Positions 33,426 to 46,284 of a stretch of 64,000 bases of DNA are shown in pieces. Below the pieces are notes generated by a model. The model was not told the DNA's origin and did not search any database. It was given only the letters and a program-made list of their open reading frames with translations. The DNA comes from Atopsyche davidsoni (Eukaryota > Arthropoda > Insecta > Trichoptera > Hydrobiosidae): assembly GCA_022113835.1 (NCBI GenBank), contig JAILWY010000012.1, forward strand, positions 6,014,001-6,078,000, given 5' to 3'. Numbering within the stretch: position 1 is the stretch's first letter; each line of letters starts with the position of its first letter. Made by a program: the position numbers and the translations under genes.

Positions 33426-33481
33426 TGCTTGGTAAAAACGAATGGTTCTCTTTAACTCTTTAAGACGCAATCAAGATCACG

Positions 33482-33515
33482 TATATATACTATATATATA
33501 TATATATATATATAT
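33482..33515. repeat. (AT)n microsatellite
   Basis: TA dinucleotides with one interruption. Confidence 0.9.
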
Positions 33516-33519
33516 GAAT

Positions 33520-35025
33520 ACATGTGTTCTTAAAATATACATCGACAACTAGTCCAGTTGGTATTTCCAAACTTAATAATTGTAGTTAAGCCGTCGGCTC
33601 ATTATTTTGACATTATCTGATATATCTTATATGACGATTTGTAGTGATATATGATATAAGAGAGCATAAAGAATATATGACAAGGGAATCTTAAAAAAAT
33701 ATTTTAAAATCACACACGACAGACGTGTTGAAACGTTGTTCACGGCTTCGACGTGTTATGACGCACCCAGGAAATTGCCTATGATTATAATATAAATATA
33801 ATCAGCTCGTATGTATGTTAATTTTATTCTATGGACGTAATTGCTTCTCTTCTTGTAAATTCGGAACATTATTTTCACAGATCTCACAGATTAACGAGAT
33901 TAAATTTTATAGAACCCATCGATTCAGAGGCATTTAAATAAAATGTACTTATGTTTGACAAAAGTCCAAAAGTTTTTCGAGATTATATCTACAAAGCAAA
34001 AATCATTGGATGAATTGCAGGAAAATAACCTGTTTGATAAATAATAGTTACTTTAAGATCCGAAATCCGAATCGAAGCCTAAAAGATTTCTTTAGTATTG
34101 AGCTATGTGATATGCATGAAGTTCTCAAGCACGTAGTTCTTCTTTTTTTCCTGTTGATAATTATGGTATTGCTAGGATGGTGCTGCTTCGTTGTTTTATA
34201 ATTATCTTAAAAATAATTTATGTGATATTCATATAATGAGATACTAAATACGTTGCTGTGTTTTATATTATAATTACCTTAATTTATGAAAAATAATGAT
34301 AAACATAATTTATTATATTTATGATAATGATGAAGAAATATGTATAATCTCTGTTGTTCAGGTTATGAATCTTAAAGATGAATAACATAAGTACAGTTAA
34401 ATATTTTATATGTTATGTTTATGGCTGGTGGGTAAGGACTTACAGTAAAAAACATACTTTCAATAGTTTTCCTGATCAAAATACGTTTTCATTTCTTCAC
34501 TTTTACAAAAGAAACTAGTGTTTCTAATATTTATATGATTTTTATGTTTTTTTCATTTAGACGTTATAAAATAAAAAATAATTTTGTGTAATTTTTTTTT
34601 TCTAATATTTTTCATTTAAAATATAAAGTACAACTGATTATACAGAATAAAATCACTTTAAATGTTTATAAACATAAAAATTATTCTGCCGTTTCAATTC
34701 CTTGTTTTGAAAATAAAATAAAATAATTACATTGAATAAATAAACAGTGTAAGTAAATAGCCGAATAATATTGAATACATTTGTACAAAGGTATACTTTT
34801 GTTAATATTATATATTTTATACAACGTCACAGAAAAATGCACATTATATTATATTGTGTTTTGCGCAACAAACCAATGAAGACATATATATACTCGTACA
34901 TTTATTAAACCTTGAAGTGTTTACCATCATTAAATTGTCATTTTGCCAATAGTCAGATATTTAATCTATCAAAATGTTGAAAATATATTGTGATAAGTAT
35001 GAAAAAAATATAATTAATTGCCAGC
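33520..35025. other. AT-rich spacer
   Basis: AT-rich; nothing recognised. Confidence 0.5.
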
Positions 35026-35029
35026 GATC

Positions 35030-35220
35030 ACAATCGCGTTATTGTCAGGTCTGCATTCGACGGCAGCCTCGGGTGGCGTTTTTGTTTGAATTATGTACGA
35101 ATCTCATGTCAGGAGGCAATAAAATGTCTGTCAATGGAGTACCGGCTGGTTTACAAGCCGCGGCTTATTTTTCAACCCCCGCCCCCCGAGCACAACCCTG
35201 AAGTGTGGAAAACACGAACT
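35030..35220. promoter_or_regulatory. Small GC island
   Basis: Moderately GC-rich with CAACCCCCGCCCCCCGAGC near 35175. Two overlapping plus-strand frames (75 and 68 codons) resemble nothing. Confidence 0.2.
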
Positions 35221-35224
35221 GTCA

Positions 35225-37085
35225 GGCACGAAACTAAATACACCCTTAATTTTTTTGTGCACGTTGGATTTATTATTTTCTATAAAGTGTAAATTCACAA
35301 AACAATTCGTATTTCACAGAGGCGCAATAGCTATCGGCAAAAACAACATATACCACTATTGCTAAATTTTCAGAATTCTACCCCAATTATTATAAAGAAG
35401 GTACATTATATTTATATGTACGAATTCTGCGATATATTACCGGTAGCTATGTATCAACCTCGGTTGGCATGCTTAGTGGGCAGTAATGACGCATTTAAAA
35501 CATATTAAATGAAATTTAAATTATGTATAGTATTTTACAAACACTTTTATAAATGGTATATATTATACCAGAGCTTGTAGGTCAAGCAACAAAGCAATTC
35601 ATACCGTATAATTATTAAAAATAGAGTAAGTTTGATTATATTTTTGGATTTCGCAAAGGCTAAATATTTCAAAGCAATAAGTATAGTTGAGATTAAACCA
35701 ATTTATGGATGTACTTTAATGGTAGATATCAAACCAGCGATGAGTTAGTGATACTTACAAGCACAGTATACATGTGTACCATACTAGCTGTACAGATAGC
35801 AGGACTTTTATATATAACAAATAAAAATGCAATTTTTGAATAAATCATGTGTTTACTAATAACTAAATAAGAGTAAATTTCTACAAAATTAATTTATTTG
35901 TTAAAACTATCATCTATGTTACCGAATAGATGACGTGTTATATTTCAAATTATCAGGTAATTTTTTTATCACTATCTAGCCTGATTAATTTAAATAGCAT
36001 CTTTGCTATGTATATTTTGTTATATTGTTTATATTAATTTCTTGATATATAATAATTTATTATAATTGAATTCACAGTAATGTTCAAAATATTTTTGATA
36101 TAACTGTATTCCTCCCGTGGTGTAATTATGTTATAAAAAGTTAACTGGAGTGGCGTGTGTAATGTTTGAGGCATATTAGACTGCACTTTGAATACATAAT
36201 GCATTTTTTAATAATTGGGCCGAGCTGTTGAAAGCCGATGGTTTTGTGGGTAATAACCGATTTCAATTTAGTCGAGAACTTGTAGAGTTAAAAATGATTT
36301 ATGTGATAATTTTAATACCGCTTGTGGCTTAACACTATTTTATACGAAGAATGCCGCGTACTTGTAAAATCATTTAATAAATCTCCCTGCCATTAAAAGA
36401 GCGAATGAAATGCTATTAAATTTGAGTGATAATAATAACAATAATTATTTTTAGATTGCATCGTTGTAGTTTTAATTATATACGCGCATACTTCCCTGCA
36501 ATTTATACTTGTCACTCATAATGTACTGAAAAGGTAATTAGCCAGATAAGATAAGTACAATTGAGGAATATTACTAAATTAGTTTATTTTAATAGAAATA
36601 ATAAGCCTTCTGTCTCATTGTGAGTATACATTTTAGCTCGTTTTCTGTCACTATTACCGTAAATTCAATAATATCTCCGCCTTTATTATTTATAATAAAC
36701 TACTTGTATTTCAAATTTACTGACACAAAGACATCTGAAAGAGTTACTACACATTATAACCAATTTATTAGTTTTATTAAAATTGTATTTTTAGTCGTTC
36801 TACTTTTATAATTACATAATTTAAATACTAGCTAATATATACTTGTTGTCTGAAATAAAATTAAAATATTGAGATTATCATTTTTCGAGTGTCGGACTCC
36901 ATTTTTCTTTGTTTGTGTCAATCTAGAGTTTCTATAAAAAAATCATCCTTAAAAAAAGTAAATGAATTTTTTTACTATTAATATAAAACTAATGTTCAAA
37001 TTATCTTCTAGCGAGCTATTCTTTTTACTGTGTGATTCAAATAATATTTTTTTAAATCAACTTTATATATATATTTAAACATAAT
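35225..37085. other. AT-rich spacer
   Basis: Long AT-rich stretch; nothing recognised. Confidence 0.5.
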
Positions 37086-37089
37086 AGTA

Positions 37090-37420
37090 TTAGCTAGTTA
37101 AAAATCTGCGTGAACGAATTACGCCGGGCATCGTGTCTTGCTGAGAACAAAGCGGTACTGAAATTACCACCTGTAAGGTTTTAAAAGGTAATTTGGTCCT
37201 TAGGGCAAGGAGCTCTGCACGAGAGGGGCTTCTCGTCTCTGGGGCCGCAGGACTCGGGAGCTTACGGGACACGAACCGAAACCTTCCAGTCCACGCCAGG
37301 CCGCGCCACTAATCCGCGAGCCACTAATTATCATCGGAGCTCGGGGGCGGCACTTGCTGCGCTTCCGCCCTTACCTATGAAAGCCGAAAAATAAGGTTAA
37401 TTTCCCGCGAAGAAAAATGT
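37090..37420. promoter_or_regulatory. GC island
   Basis: GC-rich from about 37195 to 37375 (GAGAGGGGCTTCTCGTCTCT, GCTCGGGGGCGGCACTTGC). CCACTAATCCGCGAGCCACTAATTATC carries CCACTAAT twice, 16 bp apart, ending in the homeodomain core TAATTA. No convincing frame. Confidence 0.3.
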
Positions 37421-37424
37421 ACTC

Positions 37425-40375
37425 TAGGTGACTTTTCTTTTGATTTTTGTGTTAATGGATTTTACTCTGTAAGTTAATAAAGCTTATTGCGAATAACAGC
37501 GAAGCCAAAGATATGAATATTGAAATAGAAAATAAAATACAAAAAAAATTACCAGACGTTTTATTGAATGGAATTTGTGTGAGTATTCGTTTGATATATT
37601 TTTACAAAGCTTGATTTATAAATACATTATTGAATTTAAAAAAAGCACACGAAAAAAATTCTAAATAGTTAACAAAAAAACTGCTTGCTTTTTTCATACA
37701 TAACTACGCTAAAAGTATTTATACATTCGTATATAACATATACCTCAGTTGAGGTTTAAATTCGAAACAGCGGTAATCAATGAAGTAGTTAAGCCCGTAA
37801 TGAAGTAGTTTCCGTAATTAAAAGCTTAATATTCTGAAAGCCTTCCCCGTGCATATTTTATCTCACGGTTGCCAAGCCCAAGGCTGCACTTTTGACATAA
37901 AGTGATATTCCTTAACTTTCTGACTAGACGTAGTTCACATAGCAATATATGATAATACTAAGGGTTTGTCGCTCAGTCGTTTATTACTAGAACCACCTCT
38001 GCAGAAAGCCTGGAACTATCAATAAAATTAAAAATTATTTGTTTAAAAAGAAAATTTATCTGTGGGTAGAAATGCAAATAATGGTTACGTTAAAAATAAA
38101 GAGCACATGTGTAGAGCGAAAGACATATTATTTTAAGTATCTGAGTTAAAAAGTATTTTCTACGCGATTGTATATTTAAATATGTTTTTTTAAATATGTA
38201 CCTACCTGCCTTTTCGTTAATACATTATTTCAATATAATTATCTACCAGAGTGTCAACTAGATTAGAGTATTAAAATTTGCGTCTAAGAATATTCGCCCA
38301 AACGTGATCAAAAAAATATAATTTACTAGTATGTTTGTAGCAAATGCCATTGTTGCTTATAGCCAGATATAAAATAGGTTTTTGGTTTGTTATTAAGATG
38401 AAATTCACTTTTTTTTTTTTTTAATTTTTCAGGTTTGTACGTTATATATTTCCTCCAACCTAAAAGTGCAGGAGGCTCCGATATGACTGCATGGACATCC
38501 GTCGCGGTGCAAACCCTCGGGTCATCGTGCAAAAGTTACCATTAAAACAATTTAACTAATATTATAATAGAGAGCCCCGTAAAATATTAAATTTACTGGA
38601 ATTCCAGTGTCTTTTCCCGAATATTAAAGCTCCGAAATAGTTTCTAACTATTAGGTTACGTAAGTGTTTTAATATTCTATTTTCAGTTGGCTTCCACATA
38701 ACTTTTAAATTTAGTTATTTTGGAAATACTGAAAGGATTTAATATGGAGAATATGAACATTATGAAACTGTTGACTTATTACTGTAATATAATTTGTTAA
38801 TCATTTATACAACTTTTGTTTTTAACCACAATCTATTTAAAACAAATATATTTATTTAAATAAGTAAACTTAATTATTATGCTAAATTCCACTGCAATAC
38901 ATCGATTCCTTATTTTTTAAATATATTTTATAAAATTATAATACAATTAAAAATGTAATATAGAATAATTTACTTAAATACTATTTTCCATTAATTGAAT
39001 TAAATTTTATTAATTTCTTCAATAACACTTGTGCAATATTCACAAATAAAAAAATACTTGTAAATATATATTTTTTGCTGTGGTAATTCCGAAATTTCAA
39101 ACGCTTTTCTCATTAATTGAATGAACCTTAAATGTATATTTTGCCATTGCTAAATTAAAAAGTATGAAAACTAGTTTATTAATATCGCTGGTATTTTTTT
39201 GTCTATGGCAGATTGTTGTATTGTTGATGTGACGTCACAAGTTTTTAGTTTGACAATCAAGCGTCCATGATTGGTGGTTGGGATTTACGGCGTGTATAAT
39301 TTATGACAATTTATTATGTTCAAAGTGTTTAAAATTGTTTTTGGTGTTACTTATTACGAGGATGGTTTACGACGTGAGTGATTAATGTAAATTCTGATCG
39401 GCGGCTGGACGAAAACATTGTAATTATCAACCTATCTATTAACTAAATCAACATTTCATATCCTTCCACAAACATTTGACTGTACGAAATAAAACAGATT
39501 ATATGGGCACGGGATAATGTGGTTTATCCTCTTTGATTGCATTAAAAAGGTAAGAAATAATTCTTATTTATAAAATGTGCCGTGAATGTTTATTTTATTT
39601 TTGTTCTTGCTATAAAGTTAACCTTAAAAATATTTTTATGTGAATCATCTCACTTGACATACCATTCTATTAAAGATCATAATTGTTACAAATTAAATAA
39701 AAATATTATTCAAATTTGAAATTTTTTACAATATGTTATGCTACTTTTGAAGGTTGATAAGCAGAATTTGTAGGTTGTTTTGATTTTTTGGCTTCAAGTT
39801 AACGGTATTACGACGTATTGGTCTCCGTTAAACAGGTCAACACCCAAGAATCCAAATCAACGCATAACTCTACGAACATACATATGCAGAATATGTGATT
39901 TAATTAGTAAAAAAAAACTTATTTGCGAAAATTTTCAATATTACTTATAGCCAATACTTCATTAAATTTTTTTAAAGAAGTGTGAAAATACAAGTTAACG
40001 ATTGCCTATTAATTGCCTAATCAGCTGGGATGGGCGTCGCTATAACTCTTATTAGTATTCGACCAGATTTGATAGGCAAGGCGAACCCTCATTATTCACA
40101 CAAAAATATTGGATGCATGTCGATTTTTGTTGGCTGTAATTTTGTATGTAAATTTAATGATATCTACAGGAGATCACACTCGCACACTTTACAGGGATTC
40201 CCAATATTATAAAGGCGTATGATTATAAATTAAAAAAATAATAATTGAAGAACATATTAGAATAACTATATTGTGCATTTCAATACGAGCTAAATATAAA
40301 AATCCCAAATTTGGATATTTTAGGTAACTGGAATGTATGATAAAGAGTGTGACATAAATATTGTAGTTTAGCTGC
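37425..40375. other. AT-rich spacer with a CRE
   Basis: Mostly AT-rich. Small GC patches occur at 37840-37900 and 38460-38525. TGACGTCA, a full CREB/ATF palindrome, lies at 39230-39237. The 12-mer AATGAAGTAGTT occurs twice within about 25 bp near 37778-37812. No gene recognised. Confidence 0.4.
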
Positions 40376-40379
40376 CTTG

Positions 40380-40990
40380 AAAGAATTTGATCGAAAAAAG
40401 ACCCATCGCGAGACTTACAAACCGGTGCTGTGAGAGGAGTGGAGTTCACGGCCTAATAACCCCCGGGGCGCGTTTAAAGGATCATTTTTAACAATTGAAA
40501 TGTTTTTTCTACTTCCATTCATCTGATCTACGCAACTAGAAAAGGTTAAAGTTAAATAATAGCATTAGAAGCTTCGCTAAAGTAATACAACAGAATACGT
40601 AAAAAATATATGCATTACACAATATTTTGATTTTCAGTGTTAAGTATTATCTATTTATGCTTCGTAGTTAAAGAAAATGATGGTCTATGATCACAATCAG
40701 AATACTTGCAAGTGTTGAATTAAATTACTGGTGTGCTCTCACCGCAAACATCTTTCTGCAAACAATATTTAATATTCTCGGTTGTATCGTTTTAAATCTG
40801 CTGATGCTGCCATTTTTATATAGTTTAAGTGTAATCAAACTCCCCCAGGTCTGAATTAATTTGAGCGTTGTGGTCGGTCGATGCGGGAATGTCTGTGCGG
40901 AGAGAGCTCCGATGGCGCATTATGATCCAGCCTTGTACACCAGATAAGACGAGGGATTACCTCATTACGAACCATGCAGGGCTGCACTTT
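40380..40990. promoter_or_regulatory. Two weak islands
   Basis: Less AT-rich patches at about 40385-40480 (CCCCCGGGGCGCG) and 40850-40990. No frame of interest. Confidence 0.15.
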
Positions 40991-40994
40991 TTTA

Positions 40995-42005
40995 CCGCAG
41001 CTAATAATATAGTAATAGTATTATTTGAGTTAAAAACAAAATTAATGTATTAAAATCACTGATCTCCAATTAACGTACTTTTTTACTGCTGTATCCGAAA
41101 CCCCAGTGATAACAATGTATCAAAATTGTTTTTCGACGAACTTTCTATGCTTACGTATTTACGAATATGAGAGAAAGATAATTTAATAATTATAAATGTA
41201 AATTATTTATATGTAGGTTTAAAAAAATACCTCGTATTCATAATTTTGATATAAATGAGATATTAAAATTCCACTGAGTAAATATTTTATAAAACTAATT
41301 AGTCATATAAAGTTTTCATAACATTTTAAATATCACAAAGAAACAGATGTTAAGATGTTAGAATATAAAAACGGTAAAAAATATTATTCATGTACGGAAG
41401 TTATTAATAATTAGTCACTGCTTTAATTTAGCGACTGTTTTCAGAAAATAAAGTTGTTTTATCCCTGTAATATATAAGTTTTTGTGATGAGAAAGAATAC
41501 TTATATTTAGCAAAAGTCTATAAATTTTATTAAATCTTACCATTTTGGTAAAATGTCATTTTTAAATGTCACTATCCAGTGAAAACAGAAAAATAATTGG
41601 TTTTTAAAGCATCTGATTCCGATGTGATGTTTGCCTTAAATGGTTTTAAAATACCTGCACAAGGTATTTATTAGTTGCAAGTATTGTGGTGCACAGAAAA
41701 AAAACGGGTTGAAAAAATCGAATAAATTGAAAAAAAAAAAAAAAAAAACATAAAACAGAGTCTTGGGTCTCTGCAGTCTTTATTTATTATTTTATTAAAC
41801 TAACTTAAAAATAATTTTATTAGATTTATTCCTTGTATTTTAATGAAATAATAAATTCTCAAAGTTAATCGCCATGGTTTTGGAAAAAAATGAATATATT
41901 ATGTTATCACACACTAGTTAAATTCTCACCACTCCTACATTTGATTTTTTGACATTGATTATAAATAAAGGTATTATGTTTTCAGATTTTAAAAAATTAA
42001 ACATG
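40995..42005. other. AT-rich spacer with poly(A)
   Basis: AT-rich, with an A19 tract at 41730-41748. Nothing else. Confidence 0.5.
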
Positions 42006-42009
42006 GAAT

Positions 42010-42365
42010 TTCAGAAATGTTTCATTTGAGGCTGCGGAGGCGGGAGGTTTCCAGGCGCGGTCAGCCGGCGAGGGCGCCCTGCCGCGCCCCCCGCCCCGCG
42101 CCCCCGCCCCGCGCCCCCGCCCCGCGCCCCCGCCCCGCCCCCGCCCCGCGCCCCGCGCCCCGGGGCCGCTCCACGGGCCGATTATCCGGCCCGGCTCGCC
42201 GCCTGCCCCCTATAATTTCAGGCAATAATTTATTGAAATGAAATGATAATGTTTTGTCGCTCGTGGCGTATTGAGCGATTCGACGCAGCGGCGGCTCGTG
42301 GCTCGGGGCCCCGCGATCTCTCCGCGGATAAGACGCGCGGCAACGCTCTCCCGTCCTTGCGTTGC
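42010..42365. promoter_or_regulatory. Very GC-rich CpG island
   Basis: One of the most GC-rich parts of the window, with a C-rich minisatellite in its left half. CpG-dense sequence continues to 42360. Frames on both strands (74-120 codons) are by-products of composition. Possibly a promoter or regulatory island. Confidence 0.3.
42085..42160. repeat. 13-bp GC minisatellite
   Basis: About five copies of CCCCCGCCCCGCG with small length changes. The complementary strand has regular G4-5 runs and is a strong G-quadruplex candidate. Confidence 0.85.
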
Positions 42366-42370
42366 GTACG

Positions 42371-42388
42371 TTTTTTTTTTTTTTTTTT
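42371..42388. repeat. Poly(T) tract, 18 nt
   Basis: Homopolymer directly at the edge of the CpG island. Confidence 0.9.
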
Positions 42389-42734
42389 GCTTAAAAATTT
42401 CGTGCGATTTACACGGGTATTTTAAAATTTGCATGCTCGGTTTCGGTATGCCGCGGATCTTATACATATCAGCCGAATTATATTTAATGGAGATATTACG
42501 AGTCAATTTTTTTATACTCCAGCGGAAGTATGAAACATTGTAAGAAAAACATTGCCGTTTTCGACGTAACAATATATATATATATTAAGTAATGTGTTAA
42601 ACTTTAAGAAAAGAATGGAGTCAAAACATAAAAAGTTAATACACAATATTAACAAGACGCACGTTATGAGGTATATTTTTTTGGAGTCCGCGAATGTTAG
42701 TAAATCAAAATATGCTCGGGTGTTGTTTTCATTG

Positions 42735-42860
42735 TCAGTTTCTCATAAATTCGTGTCCCTCGAGCGCACGCCCCTGGCCGCGGCCCGCCCGCCCTGTCAT
42801 TAGAGTCTCCCGCCCGCCCCTGCCGGCCACGTGTTCGGGCGCGGAATGCCGGCAACGAGT
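42735..42860. promoter_or_regulatory. Small GC island
   Basis: GC-rich block (CCCCTGGCCGCGGCCCGCCC near 42771) with short overlapping frames; non-coding in my view. Confidence 0.25.
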
Positions 42861-42864
42861 ACTT

Positions 42865-43590
42865 TTATTGTTGGTATTTTTGGCCGGAAAGCAACAAGTA
42901 AATTTGCCAGATTTAGATACTTTATGAGCAAAAATAAAATATCATTGTCTTGCGATAAATATAGCCCACGAAGAAGACGTAGAAAATACTTTTTTGAAAT
43001 CATCTTCAGTTTTATTTAACCGCCCTATTCAGATCTGCCCACCAAAGCAGATATAAATCATCTGTAGCGTTATGTAAAGTAAAAATAAAAGCACTTCACG
43101 ACACATTTTATTTGTTTTAACACTCTATTCTAATGGGCGATATACAACTGTGCAAATCTCAAAACACTGAAGCGATATATATAGTGAATTTTGGAATTAT
43201 GGTAATATCATCATATTACCATAATTCCAAAATTTACTAATATTTAAAATGTTATAATGAAATTGCAAATATATTTATTGACACGATACCTTAGTTTACA
43301 GAAATATGCCCTCATTACAATAAAATGTTTTTTTCTCTTATCGTAATATCCAATTCAACTTATTCATAATTATCTTCATCAGGCATTATCAAATCACTGC
43401 TCTCCGCTGTTTTGAGTACTTTTAATCTGGAAAATAAAACAATCTAGGTTTTTGGCCAAAAGTGATTTATATCAAAAAAATCTATACCGTCTTGTTATAC
43501 TTATTTCTTAGTATTTATAAAAAAAAGCATGTGAAAGCAGATTTCAGTTTTTTATTGCTTACGTGCTTATGGTTTTTGTTGCGTAAACGA
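42865..43590. other. AT-rich spacer
   Basis: AT-rich; contains the hairpin described separately. Confidence 0.5.
43182..43239. repeat. 27-bp inverted repeat with 4-nt loop
   Basis: Arms 43182-43208 and 43213-43239 pair with one mismatch around CATC (core TTTTGGAATTATGGTAATAT). It would form a long RNA hairpin if transcribed. Probably a foldback transposon remnant; a small-RNA precursor is possible but unsupported. Confidence 0.8.
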
Positions 43591-43594
43591 CTGC

Positions 43595-44290
43595 ACCAGG
43601 CGCCTTAATGCGATCTACATTAAAGCAACCTTTTGTTTAGAAACATCGTTCAAAAGCTGCGATCAAAATCATGCGCACGTGACCTGTCAACACTACAGGC
43701 CCGTAATCATCAGGCCGGGAACGACAGTAGGCGGTCGCCCAGGGCTTAAATATTTCGTCGATTCATACATGTATAAGTAATGTATTCGATTAAAGGTAAT
43801 AATTCGATCATGGCTATTCAAAAAAAAAAAATACAAGAATGTCGTATTAAATATTTTAAATTTATTATATTGCATTTTTTTTAGAAAAGATTAAATCAAT
43901 GGGTTTTTGAAAACTCATGGCTACTCATATCAATAGTTCTGTGATTAGTGTTATTAAAATCGCAATGTAAGTAATAATTTTTTTTAACAAACCCAATGAA
44001 AAATATACAGCAAATTGTCTCAAGTTAAAATATCGTATACATATCTTTAAATATTTTTTTTCGTTCAGCTCTGTCAAAAAATGACACGTTTTAGAAATAA
44101 AAATACTCAGTCTAAGCATGCGGTTCTTCAAACATTTCACGCAATTAGCTCCTAGCGGCACGATGGCTGATGTCACTGCCGCGGCTTTATGAAGGGCTGG
44201 AAACGGACGTGACCTGCTTCTCTACTCTTCATCCTTAGCTACTTACTACCTTCGATGTCGTCATCGGAGTACCGGGTATTATCGTCGTGA
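43595..44290. other. Mixed stretch with two weak GC patches
   Basis: Slightly GC-rich patches at about 43600-43750 and 44150-44280, AT-rich between. No gene recognised. Confidence 0.3.
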
Positions 44291-44846
44291 GAAATTTTTT
44301 TAATGCGGTAGTTAAAATGAAGTCAACCCTTGCTTAAAAAAACCATTTTTTCCACGAATTTATCAACGGTCTTTTTGAGTGTTCAGTGTATCTCTGATTA
44401 GCATAAAAACCAATGATATCTGTTTACTTATCACACATATACACAAAAGTTAATTGTTAGCTAGCATAAAAAAAAACAGCTTATAATTGAATAAATCATT
44501 CTTTTGACTTCACATTAAAATTATTATTTCTTAAATCGTCGAAGAAAAATAAATCTCAAGTTATTTATAATTAATGGAAAGACTGTAATATTTGATTTTT
44601 GTTGTAAATGAATTTGAAACCTTTTGTTATCTATCTATCTATATATATAAAACACTAAAAATGTTTGTTAGTCCGCTATAGGCTTTGAAACCGTACGACC
44701 GACGAGCCCCACACCGTGTTTATTTGAAAGCCAAAAATACCGAAAGTAATCCAGACCACTAAAATTATAAAAATTGATTATCAAATTTGGTTTATTCAAT
44801 TAAGAAAAATCCCATACAAAAGTTTCCAATTCATAAAAGGAACTGC

Positions 44847-44877
44847 CATTTTCGCGTATTGCATATACGCGAAAATG
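44847..44877. repeat. 13-bp perfect hairpin inside the Helitron
   Basis: CATTTTCGCGTAT at 44847-44859 and its complement at 44865-44877, with a 5-nt loop. Confidence 0.7.
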
Positions 44878-45239
44878 TCTTGAAGCTGGCTGCCTGCATG
44901 GCTACCAATCGAGAAATACTGATATTGATGTTTGTAAATATTAGAATGAACTTGCAGTTACAGGCTGCCGAACTTACGGAACAGAATTAGGTCGATTTTT
45001 GATATTTTCCATACAAAAATTTTCAACATCTGTAAAGTGGACATCGTTCCTCGCAAAAAATTGAAAAAAGAACATTGTGAAGATCGCGCGGACAGATCGT
45101 ACGGACTTTCAAAACAAAATCACTATCTGTCATTCACAACGTGTTTTATCATAATGAGTTTGTCTGTTTATATATGGGAAAAAAATTATTATACGAAAAT
45201 ATTCGTATTACAAGTTTCGTCTATTGAAAAAATTATTCC

Positions 45240-45841
45240 AACTCAAATCGACATCGATCTTATATCTGCTGAACACCCGCATCAACGTGAAGATCTGATA
45301 CTTTTTGACGTTGTTTGTAAGAACATCACGGCCCATGCGGAGTGTTGCATATGAATTCACCTTGCATAAAAGACGGCAAATGCACGAAAAGATATCCACG
45401 CGATTTGATCGATGAAACTCAAACTGGTCTACGAAAGCCAGAAGATGGAGGATACACCACCACCATTAAATTAAGAAACGTCGATATTGACATTGATAAC
45501 ATATGGATTGTTCCATACAGTCCAATACTGTAAAAAACATTTCAATCATATATCAATGTGGAACACTGCAACTCCGTGAAATTCATATGCAAGGACATAT
45601 GCAAATATGTTAACAAAGGCATATGGCAGTGTTTGAGCTTTCAAATCGAAACTATGAAATCACTCAATTTCAGATGGGTCGCAGTAATGAAGCTGTCTGG
45701 CGAATTCTTGGTTTCAGTATTCACGAACGATATCCAACTGTTCAATCCAATCTTGCTGTTCATTTAGAAAACGGTCAACGTGTTTATTTTACTGAAAAAA
45801 AATGTCGAAGAACGAGGAGCACATCTACAATAATTTTGTGA
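45240..45841 (+). pseudogene. Helitron Rep-helicase: N-terminal (Rep side) fragments, frameshifted
   Basis: Consecutive fragments in shifting plus-strand frames keep the order of the Helitron Rep region. First comes LILFDVVCKN (about 45291-45330), then MNSPCIKDGKCTKRYPRDL (45348-45404) and VPYSPIL before a stop (45533). FICKDICKYVNKG (about 45582-45620) carries the KYVNKG block next to the Rep catalytic site. EITQFQMGRSNEAVWRILGF and IHERYPTV follow (45651-45740), then [12 protein letters not shown]. At least three frameshifts or stops separate the pieces. The region before 45240 is probably part of the same gene, but I cannot align it. Confidence 0.85.
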
Positions 45842-45859
45842 AAACATTGCTGCATAATG

Positions 45860-46160
45860 AAAATAGAGTCAACTATCCAATAGAGATTTTAAACTCTTTG
45901 GAACCATCTGGAATGCCACCACACATCTTAACTTTAAAAGTTGGTTCACCATAGATGCTCATTCGCAACTTAGATCCACCTAAATTGTGCTGTTGTGATA
46001 ACTATCAACAAGGCTCATGGCCAATCGCTAAGTATTGCTGGTTTGAACATAGAAAATTCCTGTTTTTCGCAAAATTCCTGTTATGTTGCGTTTAGAGTTG
46101 GAACGCCAAAAAAAAAATTTTATGTTTACACACCTACCGAAAAAACTCAATATGTCCGCT
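45860..46160 (+). pseudogene. Helitron Rep-helicase: C-terminal PIF1 helicase fragments
   Basis: [20 protein letters not shown] and HILTLKVG (about 45862-45945) belong to the C-terminal part of the PIF1-like helicase domain. MLIRNLDPPKLC follows a TAG stop. Further on, the conserved SLSIAGLNIENSCFS and RVGTP-type blocks (about 46026-46113) are visible in shifted frames, ending near TPTEKTQYV. The Rep-side fragment joins this one near 45850-45860, so the Walker A/B core of the helicase was deleted. Confidence 0.8.
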
Positions 46161-46284
46161 AGCATTAAGATAAAAAGTCAATAAATAAACAAAATTTCCT
46201 TTTTTTTTTTTCGAACAAATAAAAAAAGTATTTTATTTCTTTATTTAGCGCAGTAGAACGCGCCGGGTATCCGCTAGTTTAATA

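Larger units (their letters stand above)
44632..46277 (+). mobile_element. Helitron, internally deleted and decayed
   Basis: The left end lies in TATCTATCTATCT (44628-44640), giving the expected TC start after A, though the exact base is ambiguous. The right end is CTAG at 46274-46277, followed by T, as expected for insertion between A and T. A GC-rich stretch (AACGCGCCGGGTATCCG) directly precedes CTAG. Inside are fragments of the Helitron Rep/helicase protein, all on the plus strand. Most of the helicase domain is missing and the rest is frameshifted, so the element cannot move by itself. Confidence 0.85.

Noticed and set aside
42017..42241. 74-codon arginine/proline/alanine-rich frame
   Set aside because: Produced by the GC minisatellite and surrounding CpG island.
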